A DNA stretch of 64,000 bases from Algibacter mikhailovii (GCF_014651495.1 NZ_BMWZ01000004.1:124001-188000), one strand, 5' to 3'; numbered from the stretch's first letter, positions 34,931 through 45,550 are shown. Translations and numbers: made by a program. The notes: generated from the letters alone by a model not told the origin.

Positions 34931-37900
34931 CTACTCCTCTAATCTGATATCCAAACCTAAACCTTTCAATTCGTGCATTAACACGTTGAATGATTCTGGT
35001 AATCCTGGATCTGGCATTGGTTCACCTTTTACGATTGCTTCGTAAGTTTTAGCTCTTCCAATAACATCATCAGATTTTACAGTTAAGATCTCTCGTAAGG
35101 TACTTGATGCACCATATGCTTCAAGTGCCCAAACTTCCATCTCACCAAAACGCTGACCACCAAACTGTGCTTTACCACCTAATGGTTGTTGTGTTATTAA
35201 TGAGTAAGGTCCTATAGAACGAGCGTGCATTTTATCATCTACCATGTGTCCTAGTTTCAACATGTAGATCACACCAACAGTTGCCGGTTGATCGAAACGT
35301 TGTCCAGTTCCACCATCGTATAAATACGTATGACCATATCTTGGAATACCTGCTTCATCAGTATATCCATTAATTTGATCAATTGTTGCACCATCAAAAA
35401 TTGGTGTCGCATATTTGCGATCTAATTTTTGACCAGCCCAGCCTAATACCGTTTCATAAATCTGCCCAATGTTCATACGAGATGGTACACCAAGAGGGTT
35501 TAATACAATATCAACTGGCGTTCCATCTTCTAAGAATGGCATATCTTCTTGACGAACAATACGAGCAACAATACCTTTGTTACCGTGACGTCCTGCCATC
35601 TTATCTCCTACTTTCAGTTTACGTTTCTTAGCAATATAAACTTTTGCTAATTTGATAATACCAGCTGGCAATTCATCTCCAACAGAAATAGTAAACTTCT
35701 CACGACGTAAAGCCCCTTGAAGATCATTTTCCTTAATCTTATAGTTGTGAATTAAATCAGCTACTAATGTGTTAGTGTGCTCATCAGTCGTCCATTTTCC
35801 GGATACTAAGTGCGCATAATCATCAACAGCATTTAACATTTTAAGTGTGAATTTTTTACCTTTTGGTAAAACTTCTTCACCTAAATCATTATAGATACCT
35901 TGAGCTGTCTTTCCGTTAACAATAGCAAAAAGTTTATCTACTAAAACTTCTTGAAGTTCATCAAACTTTCTGTCATACTGAGCTTCTAAGGCAAGAATAT
36001 CATCCTTATCCTGAGCTCTCTTACGCTTATCTTTTACTGCTCTAGCAAATAATTTTTTCTCGATAACAACACCATGTAATGAAGGTGAAGCTTTCAAAGA
36101 AGCATCTTTTACATCTCCAGCTTTATCTCCAAAGATTGCACGAAGTAATTTTTCTTCAGGTGTTGGATCAGATTCACCTTTTGGAGTAATCTTACCAATA
36201 AGAATATCTCCAGGTTTTACTTCGGCACCAACACGAATCATTCCGTTTTCGTCTAAATCTTTAGTAGCTTCTTCGGATACATTTGGAATATCATTAGTTA
36301 ATTCTTCATTACCTAACTTCGTATCTCTTACTTCAAGAGAATACTCATCAATATGAATAGAGGTAAATATATCCTCACGAACAACTTTTTCAGAAATAAC
36401 AATTGCATCCTCAAAGTTATACCCTTTCCATGGCATAAAGGCCACCTTCATATTTCTACCAAGGGCTAATTCTCCTTGTTGTGTAGCATAACCTTCACAT
36501 AAAACTTGACCTTTGGTAACAATATCACCTTTAACCACAATAGGTTTAAGGTTAATAGATGTACCCTGATTCGTTTTTCTGAATTTAACTAATTGGTAAG
36601 TTTTAACATCACTATCAAAACTAACTTTAGCCTCATCTTCTGTACGATCGTATCTAATTTTTATTTCGTTAGCATCAACATAAAGTACTTCTCCTCGTCC
36701 TTCAGCATTAATCAATACTCTAGAATCTGAAGCTACTTGTCTTTCTAATCCTGTCCCTACAATTGGTGCATCTACTCTTAGCAGTGGCACTGCTTGACGC
36801 ATCATGTTTGATCCCATCAAGGCTCTATTCGCATCATCATGCTCCAAAAATGGAATTAAAGACGCCGAAATAGATGAAATTTGATTAGGTGCAACATCCG
36901 TATAATGTAAGTCATTTGGATCAATTACAGGGAAGTCACCTTCCATTCTAGCAATTACCTTATCATGTAAAATTTTACCCTCCTCATCAACTTCAACAGT
37001 TGCTTGGGCGATTAATTTTTCTTCTTCCTCTTCAGCACTTAAATATGTTGGATCATTTTTAATATCAACAACACCATCAGTAACTTTTCTATATGGTGTT
37101 TCAATGAATCCCATTGAATTAACTTTCGCAAATACTGAAAGTGAAGAAATCAAACCAATATTTGGTCCCTCTGGTGTTTCAATAGGACAAAGTCTTCCGT
37201 AGTGCGTATAGTGAACATCACGAACCTCAAAACCTGCTCTTTCTCTTGATAAACCTCCAGGTCCAAGAGCTGACAAACGACGCTTATGCGTAATTTCAGC
37301 TAATGGATTGGTTTGATCCATAAATTGAGATAACTGGTTTGTACCAAAGAAAGAATTAATAACAGACGATAAGGTCTTAGCATTAATTAAATCGATTGGT
37401 GTAAATACCTCGTTATCACGCACGTTCATTCGCTCACGAATAGTTCTAGCCATACGCGCTAAACCAACTCCAAATTGAGATGATAATTGCTCTCCTACGG
37501 TACGCACACGACGGTTAGATAAGTGATCAATATCATCAATCTCAGCTTTAGAATTAATAAGCTCGATTAAATATTTTATTATAGTAATGATATCTTCTTT
37601 GGTAAGCACTTGCTTATCCATTCCAATATCTAATTGTAATTTCTTATTCATTCTATAACGACCTACTTCTCCTAAAGAGTAACGTTGGTCAGAAAAGAAT
37701 AACTTATCTATAATTCCACGAGCCGTTTCCTCATCTGGCGGCTCTGCATTACGTAATTGTCTATAGATATGTTCAACAGCTTCTTTTTCAGAATTTGTTG
37801 GATCTTTTTGTAGTGTATTATGAATAATAGCATAATCACCTTGTTCAGTACTTTCTTTATGTAAAAGAACCGTTTTTACATCAGCATCAAGAATTTCATC

Positions 37901-38746
37901 TATATTTTCTTTATCAAGAATTGTATCACGATCAAGAACAATTTCATTACGCTCAATAGAAACAACCTCGCCCGTATCTTCATCAACAAAATCCTCATGC
38001 CATGTATTTAAAACACGTGCTGCTAATTTTCTTCCTAAGTACTTCTTTAATCCAGATTTTGATACTTTAACTTCTTCAGCTAAATCAAAAATCTCTAAAA
38101 TATCTTTATCACGCTCAAAACCGATAGCACGGAAAAGCGTTGTAACAGGTAATTTTTTCTTTCTATCAATGTAAGCATACATCACCTGATTGATGTCTGT
38201 TGCAAACTCTATCCAAGATCCTTTAAATGGTATAACCCTTGCTGAATACAGTTTTGTTCCATTAGCATGGAAAGATTGGCCAAAGAATACCCCTGGCGAA
38301 CGGTGTAATTGAGAAACTACTACACGTTCTGCACCATTGATACAAAAGGTACCAGAAGGTGTCATGTAAGGTATCGTTCCTAAGTAAACATCTTGAACAA
38401 TGGTTTCGAAATCTTCATGTTCAGGATCTGTACAATATAACTTTAACCTTGCTTTAAGAGGGACGCTGTAAGTAAGACCTCTTTCTATACATTCTTCAAT
38501 AGCGTATCTTGGTGGATCTACAAAGTAATCCAAAAACTCTAATACGAATTGATTACGAGAATCTGTAATTGGAAAGTTCTCCATGAAGGTGTTATATAAC
38601 CCTTCATCACCCCTTTCCTCAGATTTTGTCTCTAATTGGAAAAAATCCTGGAAGGATTTTATCTGTATATCCAAGAAATCTGGATATGATGTCTTATTTC
38701 TAATAGACGAGAAATTTAATCTTTCAGCTTGTGTTGATAACATCAA
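34931..38746 (-). CDS. rpoB: DNA-directed RNA polymerase subunit beta
   Basis: 1271 aa. The rifampicin pocket begins at [17 protein letters not shown] (from residue 466) and continues with [15 protein letters not shown], which matches the sensitive wild-type pattern at the key Asp, His and Ser positions (Ser in RRLSAL). The segment [13 protein letters not shown] and the C-terminal [19 protein letters not shown] are intact. The start [12 protein letters not shown] offers two adjacent ATG codons; either gives the same protein bar one residue. It lies 121 bases after rplL. Confidence 0.98.
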   Translation of the reverse strand: MMLSTQAERLNFSSIRNKTSYPDFLDIQIKSFQDFFQLETKSEERGDEGLYNTFMENFPITDSRNQFVLEFLDYFVDPPRYAIEECIERGLTYSVPLKARLKLYCTDPEHEDFETIVQDVYLGTIPYMTPSGTFCINGAERVVVSQLHRSPGVFFGQSFHANGTKLYSARVIPFKGSWIEFATDINQVMYAYIDRKKKLPVTTLFRAIGFERDKDILEIFDLAEEVKVSKSGLKKYLGRKLAARVLNTWHEDFVDEDTGEVVSIERNEIVLDRDTILDKENIDEILDADVKTVLLHKESTEQGDYAIIHNTLQKDPTNSEKEAVEHIYRQLRNAEPPDEETARGIIDKLFFSDQRYSLGEVGRYRMNKKLQLDIGMDKQVLTKEDIITIIKYLIELINSKAEIDDIDHLSNRRVRTVGEQLSSQFGVGLARMARTIRERMNVRDNEVFTPIDLINAKTLSSVINSFFGTNQLSQFMDQTNPLAEITHKRRLSALGPGGLSRERAGFEVRDVHYTHYGRLCPIETPEGPNIGLISSLSVFAKVNSMGFIETPYRKVTDGVVDIKNDPTYLSAEEEEEKLIAQATVEVDEEGKILHDKVIARMEGDFPVIDPNDLHYTDVAPNQISSISASLIPFLEHDDANRALMGSNMMRQAVPLLRVDAPIVGTGLERQVASDSRVLINAEGRGEVLYVDANEIKIRYDRTEDEAKVSFDSDVKTYQLVKFRKTNQGTSINLKPIVVKGDIVTKGQVLCEGYATQQGELALGRNMKVAFMPWKGYNFEDAIVISEKVVREDIFTSIHIDEYSLEVRDTKLGNEELTNDIPNVSEEATKDLDENGMIRVGAEVKPGDILIGKITPKGESDPTPEEKLLRAIFGDKAGDVKDASLKASPSLHGVVIEKKLFARAVKDKRKRAQDKDDILALEAQYDRKFDELQEVLVDKLFAIVNGKTAQGIYNDLGEEVLPKGKKFTLKMLNAVDDYAHLVSGKWTTDEHTNTLVADLIHNYKIKENDLQGALRREKFTISVGDELPAGIIKLAKVYIAKKRKLKVGDKMAGRHGNKGIVARIVRQEDMPFLEDGTPVDIVLNPLGVPSRMNIGQIYETVLGWAGQKLDRKYATPIFDGATIDQINGYTDEAGIPRYGHTYLYDGGTGQRFDQPATVGVIYMLKLGHMVDDKMHARSIGPYSLITQQPLGGKAQFGGQRFGEMEVWALEAYGASSTLREILTVKSDDVIGRAKTYEAIVKGEPMPDPGLPESFNVLMHELKGLGLDIRLEE

Positions 38747-38867
38747 TGGACGGAATTTTGATTAAAAAAAATAATAATAGCGTATGTAATGATTATATAC
38801 GCAAAATGGTCTAGGTCCAAGAGATTAAACTCCAGACCTAAACCTTTGTGTTTTTGAGATGGTAAGA

Positions 38868-39242
38868 TTACTTAACCTCTACCTCAGCTCCAGCCTCTTC
38901 TAAAGATGCTTTTAAAGCCTCAGCTTCATCTTTAGTAACAGCTTCTTTGATTGCACTTGGTGCATCATCAACTAAACCTTTAGCTTCTTTTAATCCTAAA
39001 CCAGTTAATTCTTTAACTAATTTTACAACTGCTAATTTAGAACCACCAGCCGCTTTTAAGATAACATCAAATTCAGTTTGAGCTTCTTCAGCTTCTCCAC
39101 CTCCAGCAGGACCAGCAACAGCAACTGCAGCAGCAGCAGCAGGCTCGATACCATACTCATCTTTTAATATAGTTGCTAACTCATTTACTTCTTTTACAGT
39201 AAGGTTAACTAATTGTTCTGCGAAATCTTTTAAATCTGCCAT
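38868..39242 (-). CDS. rplL: 50S ribosomal protein L7/L12
   Basis: 124 aa, acidic. The N-terminal dimerisation helices (1-35) are followed by an Ala/Gly-rich hinge (about 36-55) and the C-terminal domain with [20 protein letters not shown], the site that contacts translation factors. It forms the ribosomal stalk with L10, encoded directly upstream (65 bases). Confidence 0.97.
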   Translation of the reverse strand: MADLKDFAEQLVNLTVKEVNELATILKDEYGIEPAAAAAVAVAGPAGGGEAEEAQTEFDVILKAAGGSKLAVVKLVKELTGLGLKEAKGLVDDAPSAIKEAVTKDEAEALKASLEEAGAEVEVK

Positions 39243-39307
39243 TTTTCTATCGTTTTAATAATTTTGTAATAATAATATAATTGTAATAAAGTGCGTACTA
39301 TTTAATA

Positions 39308-39829
39308 CTATCCTTCTTTTTCAGATAGTGTTTTAATAAGACCAGCTATAGTTCCACCACCTGATTTAAGTGCGGAAATAACATTTTTAGCAGGCGATTG
39401 TAGTAATCCTACAATCTCTCCAATCAACTCTTCTTTAGATTTGATGTCTACTAACATGTCTAATTGCTCATCGCCAATATAAACAGCTTCCTCAATAAAC
39501 GCTCCTTTTAATAAAGGTTTGTCTGATTTCTTACGGAATGTTTTTATCAACTTAGCTGGCACATTACCTGTTTCAGAATACATCACAGATGTATTTCCTT
39601 TAAGCACTGAAGGAAGATCTCCAAACTCTCTGTCTGATGCTTCCATGGCTTTAGCAAGTAACGTGTTTTTAACAACTGCCATTTTTACGTCAGCTTTAAA
39701 AGCTGCTCTACGTAAATTAGAGGTAGTTCCTGCATTTAATCCTGAAATATCTGTTAAATAGATATTTGCATTATTAGCTAATTCTGCAGTTAATTCCTCA
39801 ATTACTTGTGATTTTTCTTCTCTTGTCAT
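39308..39829 (-). CDS. rplJ: 50S ribosomal protein L10
   Basis: 173 aa. N-terminal rRNA-binding domain (MTREEKSQVIEELTAEL, then ISGLNAGTTSNLRR and VVKNTLLAKAM) and a C-terminal helix (about 140-173) that binds L7/L12 dimers. Lies between rplA (20 bases) and rplL (65 bases) in the standard order. No clear L10 leader structure can be placed in the short gap. Confidence 0.97.
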   Translation of the reverse strand: MTREEKSQVIEELTAELANNANIYLTDISGLNAGTTSNLRRAAFKADVKMAVVKNTLLAKAMEASDREFGDLPSVLKGNTSVMYSETGNVPAKLIKTFRKKSDKPLLKGAFIEEAVYIGDEQLDMLVDIKSKEELIGEIVGLLQSPAKNVISALKSGGGTIAGLIKTLSEKEG

Positions 39830-39849
39830 AATTTAAAGTTTTAACTTAA

Positions 39850-40539
39850 TTAACCAATTTTAGGATCAACAGCAATACTAGGACTCATTGTAGAAGACAT
39901 AAATATGCTTTTTACATAAACTCCTTTTGCAGTTGTCGGTTTTAGTTTAATTAATGTTGTTAATAATTCATTTGCATTTCCAGCAATTTTATCAGCACTA
40001 AATGATGCTTTACCAATCGCTGCATGTACAATACCAGTTTTATCAACTTTAAAGTCAATTTTTCCAGCTTTTACTTCTGTTACTGCTTTAGCAACATCCA
40101 TTGTAACTGTACCTGTCTTTGGGTTAGGCATTAAACCACGAGGACCTAATACACGTCCTAAAGGACCTAACTTACCCATTACACTAGGCATAGTAATAAT
40201 AACATCCACATCTGTCCATCCGCTCTTGATTTTATCAAGATATTCGTCTAAACCAACATAATCAGCGCCAGCTTCTTTAGCTTCTGCTTCTTTATCTGGT
40301 GTTACTAATGCTAATACTTTCATATCCTTACCAGTTCCATGTGGTAAAGAAACCACGCCTCTCACCATTTGATTTGCTTTTCTAGGATCTACACCTAAAC
40401 GTACAGCTAAATCTACTGATGCGTCGAACTTAGTATTGGTAATCTCTTTTATTAATGCTGATGCTTCATCAACAGAATAAATTTTACCTTTTTCAATTTT
40501 TGCTAAAGCTTCTTTTTGCTTTTTTGTTAATCTTGCCAT
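39850..40539 (-). CDS. rplA: 50S ribosomal protein L1
   Basis: 229 aa, full length. The conserved L1 segment [25 protein letters not shown] (about 122-146) and the C-terminal [13 protein letters not shown] are present. L1 builds the mobile stalk at the tRNA exit site. Gap to rplK is 20 bases. Confidence 0.97.
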   Translation of the reverse strand: MARLTKKQKEALAKIEKGKIYSVDEASALIKEITNTKFDASVDLAVRLGVDPRKANQMVRGVVSLPHGTGKDMKVLALVTPDKEAEAKEAGADYVGLDEYLDKIKSGWTDVDVIITMPSVMGKLGPLGRVLGPRGLMPNPKTGTVTMDVAKAVTEVKAGKIDFKVDKTGIVHAAIGKASFSADKIAGNANELLTTLIKLKPTTAKGVYVKSIFMSSTMSPSIAVDPKIG

Positions 40540-40559
40540 TTTCTAATGTCTTTAATAGA

Positions 40560-40997
40560 TTAAGAAGGAAATTTCCCTGTTACAGTTATTCCCATCGATC
40601 TTGCTGTTCCAGCAACCATTTTCATAGCAGATTCAATAGTAAATGCATTTAAATCTACCATTTTGTCTTCTGCGATGGTCTTAACCTGATCCCAAGATAC
40701 TTTAGCTACTTTTTTTCGGTTTGGCTCTCCAGACCCCTTCTTCACCTTTGCGGATTCTAATAATTGAACTGCTGCTGGTGGCGTTTTAATTACAAAGTCA
40801 AATGATTTGTCTTTGTAAACAGAGATAACAACTGGTAATACTTTACCTGCCTTATCTTGGGTTCTGGCATTGAATTGCTTACAGAACTCCATGATGTTAA
40901 CACCTGCAGCTCCTAAAGCGGGTCCAACCGGTGGCGATGGATTCGCAGCACCTCCCCGAACTTGTAACTTAACTACTTTACCTAATTCTTTTGCCAT
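40560..40997 (-). CDS. rplK: 50S ribosomal protein L11
   Basis: 145 aa, full length. The N-terminal [20 protein letters not shown] proline-rich motif and the C-terminal rRNA-binding domain ending in SMGITV are typical. It forms part of the GTPase-associated centre. Lies 71 bases after nusG. Confidence 0.97.
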   Translation of the reverse strand: MAKELGKVVKLQVRGGAANPSPPVGPALGAAGVNIMEFCKQFNARTQDKAGKVLPVVISVYKDKSFDFVIKTPPAAVQLLESAKVKKGSGEPNRKKVAKVSWDQVKTIAEDKMVDLNAFTIESAMKMVAGTARSMGITVTGKFPS

Positions 40998-41068
40998 TTT
41001 TAATAATTTAATTTTGATTCTGTCCTTCTTTTGGAAGCGAAAGACGCATCTATCTTAATGTAACACTA

Positions 41069-41623
41069 TTATACTTTTTCAACTTGCATGTAACTCAATT
41101 CTAATGGCGTCTTTCTTCCGAAAATCTTAACCATTACCTCAAGCTTACGCTTTTCTTCATTAATACTTTCAATAGTACCATCAAACCCATTAAACGGTCC
41201 GTCTATAACTTTAACCGTTTCTCCTTTTGTATATGGTATCGCAACGTTTGCCGATTCTTCAACCGCTAACTCATCTACTTTACCTAACATTCTATTAACT
41301 TCAGATTGTCTTAAAGGCACTGGATCACCGCCCTTAGTTTCACCCAAAAAACCAATCACATTTGTAACTGATCTTATTATATGCGGCACTTCACCGGTTA
41401 AATTCGCTTGCACCATGATATACCCTGGAAAAAACACTTTTTCTTTATGAACTTTCTTTCCGTTTCTAATCTGGATAACGCGTTCGGTAGGTACTAATAC
41501 TTGGTCAACGTAATCACTCATTCCTAAACGAGCAATTTCATTCTCAATATACGTCTTGATTTTGTTCTCCTGACCACTTACAGCGCGAACAACGTACCAT
41601 TTTTTTTCACTTACTTCAGACAT
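41069..41623 (-). CDS. nusG: Transcription termination/antitermination factor NusG
   Basis: 184 aa. The NGN domain (about 1-120) opens with KKWYVVRAVSGQENK and has the RNA-polymerase-binding FFPGYIMVQ segment; the KOW domain is at about 130-180 (YTKGETVKVIDGPFNGFDGTI). It couples transcription with translation or Rho. It begins 11 bases after the secE stop. Confidence 0.96.
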   Translation of the reverse strand: MSEVSEKKWYVVRAVSGQENKIKTYIENEIARLGMSDYVDQVLVPTERVIQIRNGKKVHKEKVFFPGYIMVQANLTGEVPHIIRSVTNVIGFLGETKGGDPVPLRQSEVNRMLGKVDELAVEESANVAIPYTKGETVKVIDGPFNGFDGTIESINEEKRKLEVMVKIFGRKTPLELSYMQVEKV

Positions 41624-41634
41624 AAATTTTCCTT

Positions 41635-41832
41635 TTAACCGTTAATCCATTGAAAGTAAGTTGTTATAACTTTACTGAATACTGTATCTATTCCCCAAAT
41701 AGCAAGAGAAAATATAATAGAAAACACAGCAACTAAAACCGTTAAACTTTGCGCCTCTGCCCAAGTTGGCCATGTCACATTATTTTTTAGTTCCCCAAAT
41801 GATTCTTTTACATATGTTACAATTCCTGCCAT
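41635..41832 (-). CDS. secE: Preprotein translocase subunit SecE
   Basis: 65 aa, a short one-helix SecE. An amphipathic helix with the conserved ESFGELKNNVTWPTW is followed by one membrane segment (about 30-50). It stabilises SecY in the inner-membrane channel. It lies between tRNA-Trp and nusG as in most bacteria. Confidence 0.95.
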   Translation of the reverse strand: MAGIVTYVKESFGELKNNVTWPTWAEAQSLTVLVAVFSIIFSLAIWGIDTVFSKVITTYFQWING

Positions 41833-41912
41833 TTTTTTTAATCTTTGAAATTTAAAGTGAAATTTAATTTACACTAACATTTTAAAACATGTTGTAAATC
41901 TAATTTCATTAG

Positions 41913-41985
41913 CACGGGCGGAGAGACTCGAACTCCCGACACCTGGTTTTGGAGACCAGTGCTCTACCAACTGAGCTACGCCCGT
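41913..41985 (-). tRNA. tRNA-Trp, anticodon CCA
   Basis: Acceptor ACGGGCG/CGCCCGT, D arm GCTCAGTTGGTAGAGC, anticodon stem CTGGT/ACCAG with loop CTCCAAA (anticodon CCA), T loop TTCGAGT, discriminator G as usual for Trp. CCA end not encoded. It sits between tuf and secE and is probably processed from the same transcript. Confidence 0.95.
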
Positions 41986-42049
41986 AAACATAAGTCAAGG
42001 CATTCCGCAAAAACGGAATACCTTAACTATTTATTTGTTTAAACTAGTA

Positions 42050-43237
42050 TTAGTCTAATATCTCAGTTACCTGACCTGCACCAACTGTTCTACCACCTTC
42101 ACGGATAGCGAAACGTAAACCTACGTTCATTGCAATTGGTTGAATCAACTCAACAGTAATTGTTAAGTTATCTCCAGGCATAACCATCTCAATTCCATCA
42201 GGTAAAGCAATGTTACCAGTTACGTCAGTTGTACGTACGTAAAACTGTGGACGGTAGTTATTATGGAATGGAGTATGACGTCCACCTTCTTCTTTTTTCA
42301 AGATATAAACCTCAGCTTTGAAGCTTTTGTGTGGTGTTACAGAACCTGGCTTAGTAATAACCATACCTCTAGAGATTTGAGATTTTTCAATACCTCTTAA
42401 TAGGATACCAGCATTATCACCAGCTTCACCTCTATCTAATATTTGACGGAACATTTCAATACCAGTAATAGTAGAAGTTAATTTCTCAGCTCCCATACCA
42501 ATAATCTCAACAGGATCCCCAGTGTTAGCAACACCAGTTTCAATTCTACCAGTTGCAACAGTACCACGACCAGTAATAGAGAATACATCTTCGATAGGCA
42601 TTAAGAAAGGCTTATCCATATCACGTACAGGCTCTTCGATCCAATCATCACAAGCTTGCATTAATTCCATTACAGTATCAACCCACTTTTGCTCACCATT
42701 AAGTGCTCCTAAAGCAGAACCAGCAATTACAGGACCATTATCTCCATCATACTCATAGAAAGATAATAAATCTCTGATTTCCATATCTACTAATTCAAGT
42801 AACTCTTCATCATCAACCATATCCACTTTATTCATGAATACAACGATACGAGGAATACCTACTTGACGACCTAATAAGATGTGCTCACGAGTTTGTGGCA
42901 TAGGACCATCAGTTGCAGCTACTACTAAAATAGCGCCATCCATTTGAGCAGCACCAGTAACCATGTTCTTTACGTAATCGGCGTGACCTGGACAGTCAAC
43001 GTGAGCGTAGTGACGATTAGCTGTTGCGTATTCAACGTGAGAAGTATTAATTGTTATACCTCTTTCTTTTTCTTCAGGAGCGTTATCGATTTGATCGAAA
43101 TCTTTTGCTTCTGATAAACCTGCATCAGCTAATACTTTAGTAATAGCAGCAGTTAAAGTTGTTTTACCGTGATCTACGTGTCCAATTGTACCAATATTTA
43201 AGTGTGGTTTTGAACGATCGAAAGTTGCCTTTGCCAT
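42050..43237 (-). CDS. tuf: Elongation factor Tu
   Basis: 395 aa. G1 GHVDHGKTT (about 17-25), G2 region with [13 protein letters not shown]3 DCPGHADY, G4 NKVD, and G5 SALGAL. Domain 2 and 3 are complete, ending [14 protein letters not shown]. It brings aminoacyl-tRNA to the ribosome. Flanked by tRNA genes on both sides, in the same order as the tufB locus of enteric bacteria. Confidence 0.98.
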   Translation of the reverse strand: MAKATFDRSKPHLNIGTIGHVDHGKTTLTAAITKVLADAGLSEAKDFDQIDNAPEEKERGITINTSHVEYATANRHYAHVDCPGHADYVKNMVTGAAQMDGAILVVAATDGPMPQTREHILLGRQVGIPRIVVFMNKVDMVDDEELLELVDMEIRDLLSFYEYDGDNGPVIAGSALGALNGEQKWVDTVMELMQACDDWIEEPVRDMDKPFLMPIEDVFSITGRGTVATGRIETGVANTGDPVEIIGMGAEKLTSTITGIEMFRQILDRGEAGDNAGILLRGIEKSQISRGMVITKPGSVTPHKSFKAEVYILKKEEGGRHTPFHNNYRPQFYVRTTDVTGNIALPDGIEMVMPGDNLTITVELIQPIAMNVGLRFAIREGGRTVGAGQVTEILD

Positions 43238-43305
43238 GTTTTAAATAATTTTAATCTTAGTTATATAATAATATTCGTGTATTCTAATTTACATACTCTT
43301 TATAG

Positions 43306-43377
43306 AGCCAATGACGAGATTTGAACTCGTGACCTCTTCCTTACCAAGGAAACGCTCTACCCCTGAGCTACACCGGC
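43306..43377 (-). tRNA. tRNA-Thr, anticodon GGT
   Basis: Acceptor GCCGGTG/CATTGGC with two G-T pairs, D arm GCTCAGGGGTAGAGC, anticodon stem TTTCC/GGAAG-type with loop TTGGTAA (anticodon GGT), T loop TTCAAAT. 68 bases upstream of tuf. Confidence 0.93.
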
Positions 43378-43440
43378 GTAAAGTTTTTATTTCCTATTCT
43401 TTCACACAAGTTCTTTTAAAACCGCTTTAACAGAAAGAAG

Positions 43441-43460
43441 AGATTCCTGCCTTCGCAGGA
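43441..43460. repeat. Short dispersed palindrome, copy 2
   Basis: Identical to 30531-30550. It lies between tRNA-Thr(GGT) and tRNA-Gly, just after the tRNA-Gly gene in the direction of transcription. Confidence 0.7.
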
Positions 43461-43467
43461 ATTTTAG

Positions 43468-43540
43468 AGCGAGAGACCAGGTTCGAACTGGCGACATTCA
43501 GCTTGGAAGGCTGACGCTCTACCAACTGAGCTACTCTCGC
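43468..43540 (-). tRNA. tRNA-Gly, anticodon TCC
   Basis: Acceptor GCGAGAG/CTCTCGC, D arm GCTCAGTTGGTAGAGC, anticodon stem TCAGC/GCTGA with loop CTTCCAA (anticodon TCC), T loop TTCGAAC. CCA not encoded. Confidence 0.95.
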
Positions 43541-43612
43541 AATTTAAACAAGCCTAAACTTGTTATGGTTTTCAATATTTCAAATAAACACCTAATAAAA
43601 TAGGACTAGTTG

Positions 43613-43694
<82 letters not shown>

Positions 43695-43743
43695 GGACCA
43701 CTTTTAAACTAAATTTAAAAGTATATTTTTCAATTTTTCAAAG

Positions 43744-43817
43744 AGCCGATGGAGGGACTCGAACCCACGACCTGCTGATTACAAATCAGCTGCTCTAGCC
43801 AGCTGAGCTACATCGGC
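43744..43817 (-). tRNA. tRNA-Thr, anticodon TGT, copy 2
   Basis: Same sequence as the tRNA at 25987-26060, with loop TTTGTAA. It is the first gene of the tRNA-tuf block, with a promoter 50-80 bases upstream. Confidence 0.95.
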
Positions 43818-43839
43818 ATTTTTTACACTTTTGACGCAT

Positions 43840-43864
43840 AAAAAAAGCCCGTTATTTCTAACGG
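43840..43864 (-). terminator. Terminator-like hairpin at the head of the tRNA-tuf block
   Basis: On the minus strand CCGTTA (43864-43859) pairs with TAACGG (43854-43849) around GAAA, followed by GC and T7. It would end transcripts coming from hpf. A consensus promoter lies directly upstream with its predicted start at the foot of the stem. Confidence 0.75.
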
Positions 43865-43868
43865 ACTG

Positions 43869-43897
43869 CAAATGTATAGTTTTTTTATTTTAATCAA
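43869..43897 (-). promoter_or_regulatory. Promoter of the tRNA-tuf-secE block
   Basis: On the minus strand TTG (43897-43895), an 18-base spacer, then TACATTTG (43876-43869), a perfect match to the Bacteroidetes TTG-N18/19-TAnnTTTG consensus. The predicted start is near 43865, right before the hairpin. Confidence 0.7.
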
Positions 43898-43918
43898 AAC
43901 ATTTTTTAGAAAATTTTA

Positions 43919-44221
43919 CTATAAATGTGCTCTTAATTTTTCTTTTCTCTTTTTCAACTGCCTTTCCAATGATGCAACAGCTATATCTGCCCCTTCTTCA
44001 AAGGTTTTACATTGTTTCTTTACAACAAAACTATCACCCGGTACACTTACTCTTGCCTCAAATATTTTATTTTCCTTATTACTTGTATTTTCAACTTTCA
44101 AAAAAACATCAGAATTAATGACTTTATCATAAAACATATCTAATTTATTCATACGTTGTTCAACAAATTGGATCAACTTCTGGTCTGCATTAAAATTAAC
44201 TGATTGGATGTTCACCTTCAT
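43919..44221 (-). CDS. hpf: Ribosome hibernation promoting factor, short form
   Basis: 100 aa HPF/RaiA domain: MKVNIQSVNFNADQKLIQFVEQ, then VFLKVENTS, RVSVPGDSFVVKK and the basic end LERQLKKRKEKLRAHL. It binds the 30S decoding region in slow growth and inactivates ribosomes. It lies 36 bases after xerC on the same strand, so the two may be co-transcribed. Confidence 0.92.
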   Translation of the reverse strand: MKVNIQSVNFNADQKLIQFVEQRMNKLDMFYDKVINSDVFLKVENTSNKENKIFEARVSVPGDSFVVKKQCKTFEEGADIAVASLERQLKKRKEKLRAHL

Positions 44222-44257
44222 AATATTATTTTTGGTTAGACAATAATTTATATAGTA

Positions 44258-45148
44258 CTATTTTTTGCTTCTAGGATGCGCATTCACATGGACTTTTTTG
44301 AGTTCAGCTATACTATTATGTGTATAAACCTGAGTAGAAGCCAAACTTGAATGTCCTAAAAGTTCTTTTACAGCATTTAAATCGGCACCTTGATTTAACA
44401 AATGAGTAGCAAAGGAGTGCCTTAGAATATGTGGACTCTTCTTTACCTTTGAAGATGCCAAACTAAAATACTCATTTATTATTCTGTACACAAGTGTTTC
44501 ATATATTTTTACTCCCTTTTTGGTTAAAAACAAAAAAACTTCATCCACAACTTCATCTAGTTCTAGCCGCTTTTTTAAATAAGCATGCAGTGTTTCTATA
44601 ACAGAATCAAGTAAAGGCACAACGCGTTCTTTATTTCGCTTACCTAATACTTTTAAGGCTTTAGAATTTAGATCCAAATTATTCAATTTAAGATTAACGA
44701 GCTCTATTCGCCTGATGCCTGTAGAATAAAACAATTCAATAATTAATTTATCCCTTGTACTCTCAAAGCTATTATCAAACTTTAAATCATCCAGAACTGT
44801 TTCCATTTCAGTCTCAGAAAATGGTATCTGTACTTTTTTACTAGTCTTTAAGGCTTTATGTTTGGATAACGGATTACTTTTAATATCACCAATCTTTAAG
44901 AGAAATTTATAATAGGTGTTTAATGCCGATACTTTTCGGTTGATACTTCTATTTGATAATTTAGTTTCTACCAAACTAACAATCCAACTTCTAATTTGAG
45001 CGTAGTTAACATCATTAATTGTGTTAACTTCATATGAGGTCTTCACAAAATCTAAAAATGTGTTTAGATCATTATTATAGGCCTTTACTGTCAATTTTGA
45101 ATAGTTCTTTTCCAACAATAAATAATCTGTAAATGATTTAAAAGACAT
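44258..45148 (-). CDS. xerC: Tyrosine recombinase of the XerC/XerD family
   Basis: 296 aa from the ATG at 45148, which gives the standard N-terminus MSFKSFTDYLLLEKNYSKLT; a longer frame to 45199 is unlikely. The SAM-like core-binding domain is 1-85, the catalytic domain 105-296. Active-site residues: Arg146 (TGIRR), Lys170 (LGKRNKE region), His240 and Arg243 (HILRH), His266 (LGHSS) and nucleophile Tyr275 (VYTH). It resolves chromosome dimers at dif or acts in integration. Position next to rpsU and hpf fits the housekeeping enzyme; XerC rather than XerD is inferred from context. Confidence 0.85.
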   Translation of the reverse strand: MSFKSFTDYLLLEKNYSKLTVKAYNNDLNTFLDFVKTSYEVNTINDVNYAQIRSWIVSLVETKLSNRSINRKVSALNTYYKFLLKIGDIKSNPLSKHKALKTSKKVQIPFSETEMETVLDDLKFDNSFESTRDKLIIELFYSTGIRRIELVNLKLNNLDLNSKALKVLGKRNKERVVPLLDSVIETLHAYLKKRLELDEVVDEVFLFLTKKGVKIYETLVYRIINEYFSLASSKVKKSPHILRHSFATHLLNQGADLNAVKELLGHSSLASTQVYTHNSIAELKKVHVNAHPRSKK

Positions 45149-45240
45149 ATGTATGGAGGTTAAAGCCTTAAAGTTATAGGTTATAAATTTATGCAACAAC
45201 TTTTAGATCACTTTATATGGCAACAAAAAAACTGAATAAA

Positions 45241-45270
45241 TAAAAAATCCCGCATGAAGCGGGACTTTAT
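45241..45270 (-). terminator. Terminator of rpsU
   Basis: TCCCGC (45248-45253) and GCGGGA (45259-45264) form the stem with loop ATGAA; on the minus strand it leads into T6. Confidence 0.8.
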
Positions 45271-45288
45271 AATAATGACAAACAGAAC

Positions 45289-45483
45289 CTATACGGCTTC
45301 CGCATCTCTTAAACCTTGGATGTACTGTGCTTTCTGAACTTGAGTTCTGCGCACTATAGAAGGTTTATTAAATTGCTTACGTTCTTGCAACTGGTTTTTA
45401 GTAGTTGTTTTAACAAACTTACGCTTGTAACGCTTTAACGCTCTATCTATATTTTCTCCTTCTTTTACTGGGATTTTTAACAT
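45289..45483 (-). CDS. rpsU: 30S ribosomal protein S21
   Basis: 64 aa. Starts MLKIPVKEGENIDRALKRYKRKF and continues with the basic helix KTTTKNQLQERKQFNKPS, as usual for S21. It helps 16S rRNA base-pair with messages. Monocistronic with its own consensus promoter and terminator. Confidence 0.95.
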   Translation of the reverse strand: MLKIPVKEGENIDRALKRYKRKFVKTTTKNQLQERKQFNKPSIVRRTQVQKAQYIQGLRDAEAV

Positions 45484-45521
45484 AGTGTCTTAACCTCCTC
45501 TCTTTTAGATTTTTCAGGCTG

Positions 45522-45550
45522 CAAATGTAAAAACATTTTCCAATTGACAA
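45522..45550 (-). promoter_or_regulatory. Promoter of rpsU
   Basis: On the minus strand TTG (45550-45548), an 18-base spacer and TACATTTG (45529-45522). It is the same -7 octamer and spacing as the tRNA-tuf promoter. Predicted start near 45518, about 35 bases before the ATG. Confidence 0.7.

Noticed and set aside
37245-37351. Rifampicin-resistance change in rpoB
   Set aside because: The pocket has the sensitive-type residues at the Asp, His and Ser positions usually changed in resistant strains.
30597-38746. Open frames of 60-90 codons on the opposite strand of rpoC and rpoB
   Set aside because: They are shadows of highly conserved coding sequence and have no features of their own.
44258-45148. 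XerC-type recombinase as the enzyme moving the repeat-flanked genes
   Set aside because: It sits in a housekeeping context 36 kb away and has the size and motifs of the chromosome-dimer resolvase; no direct link is visible.
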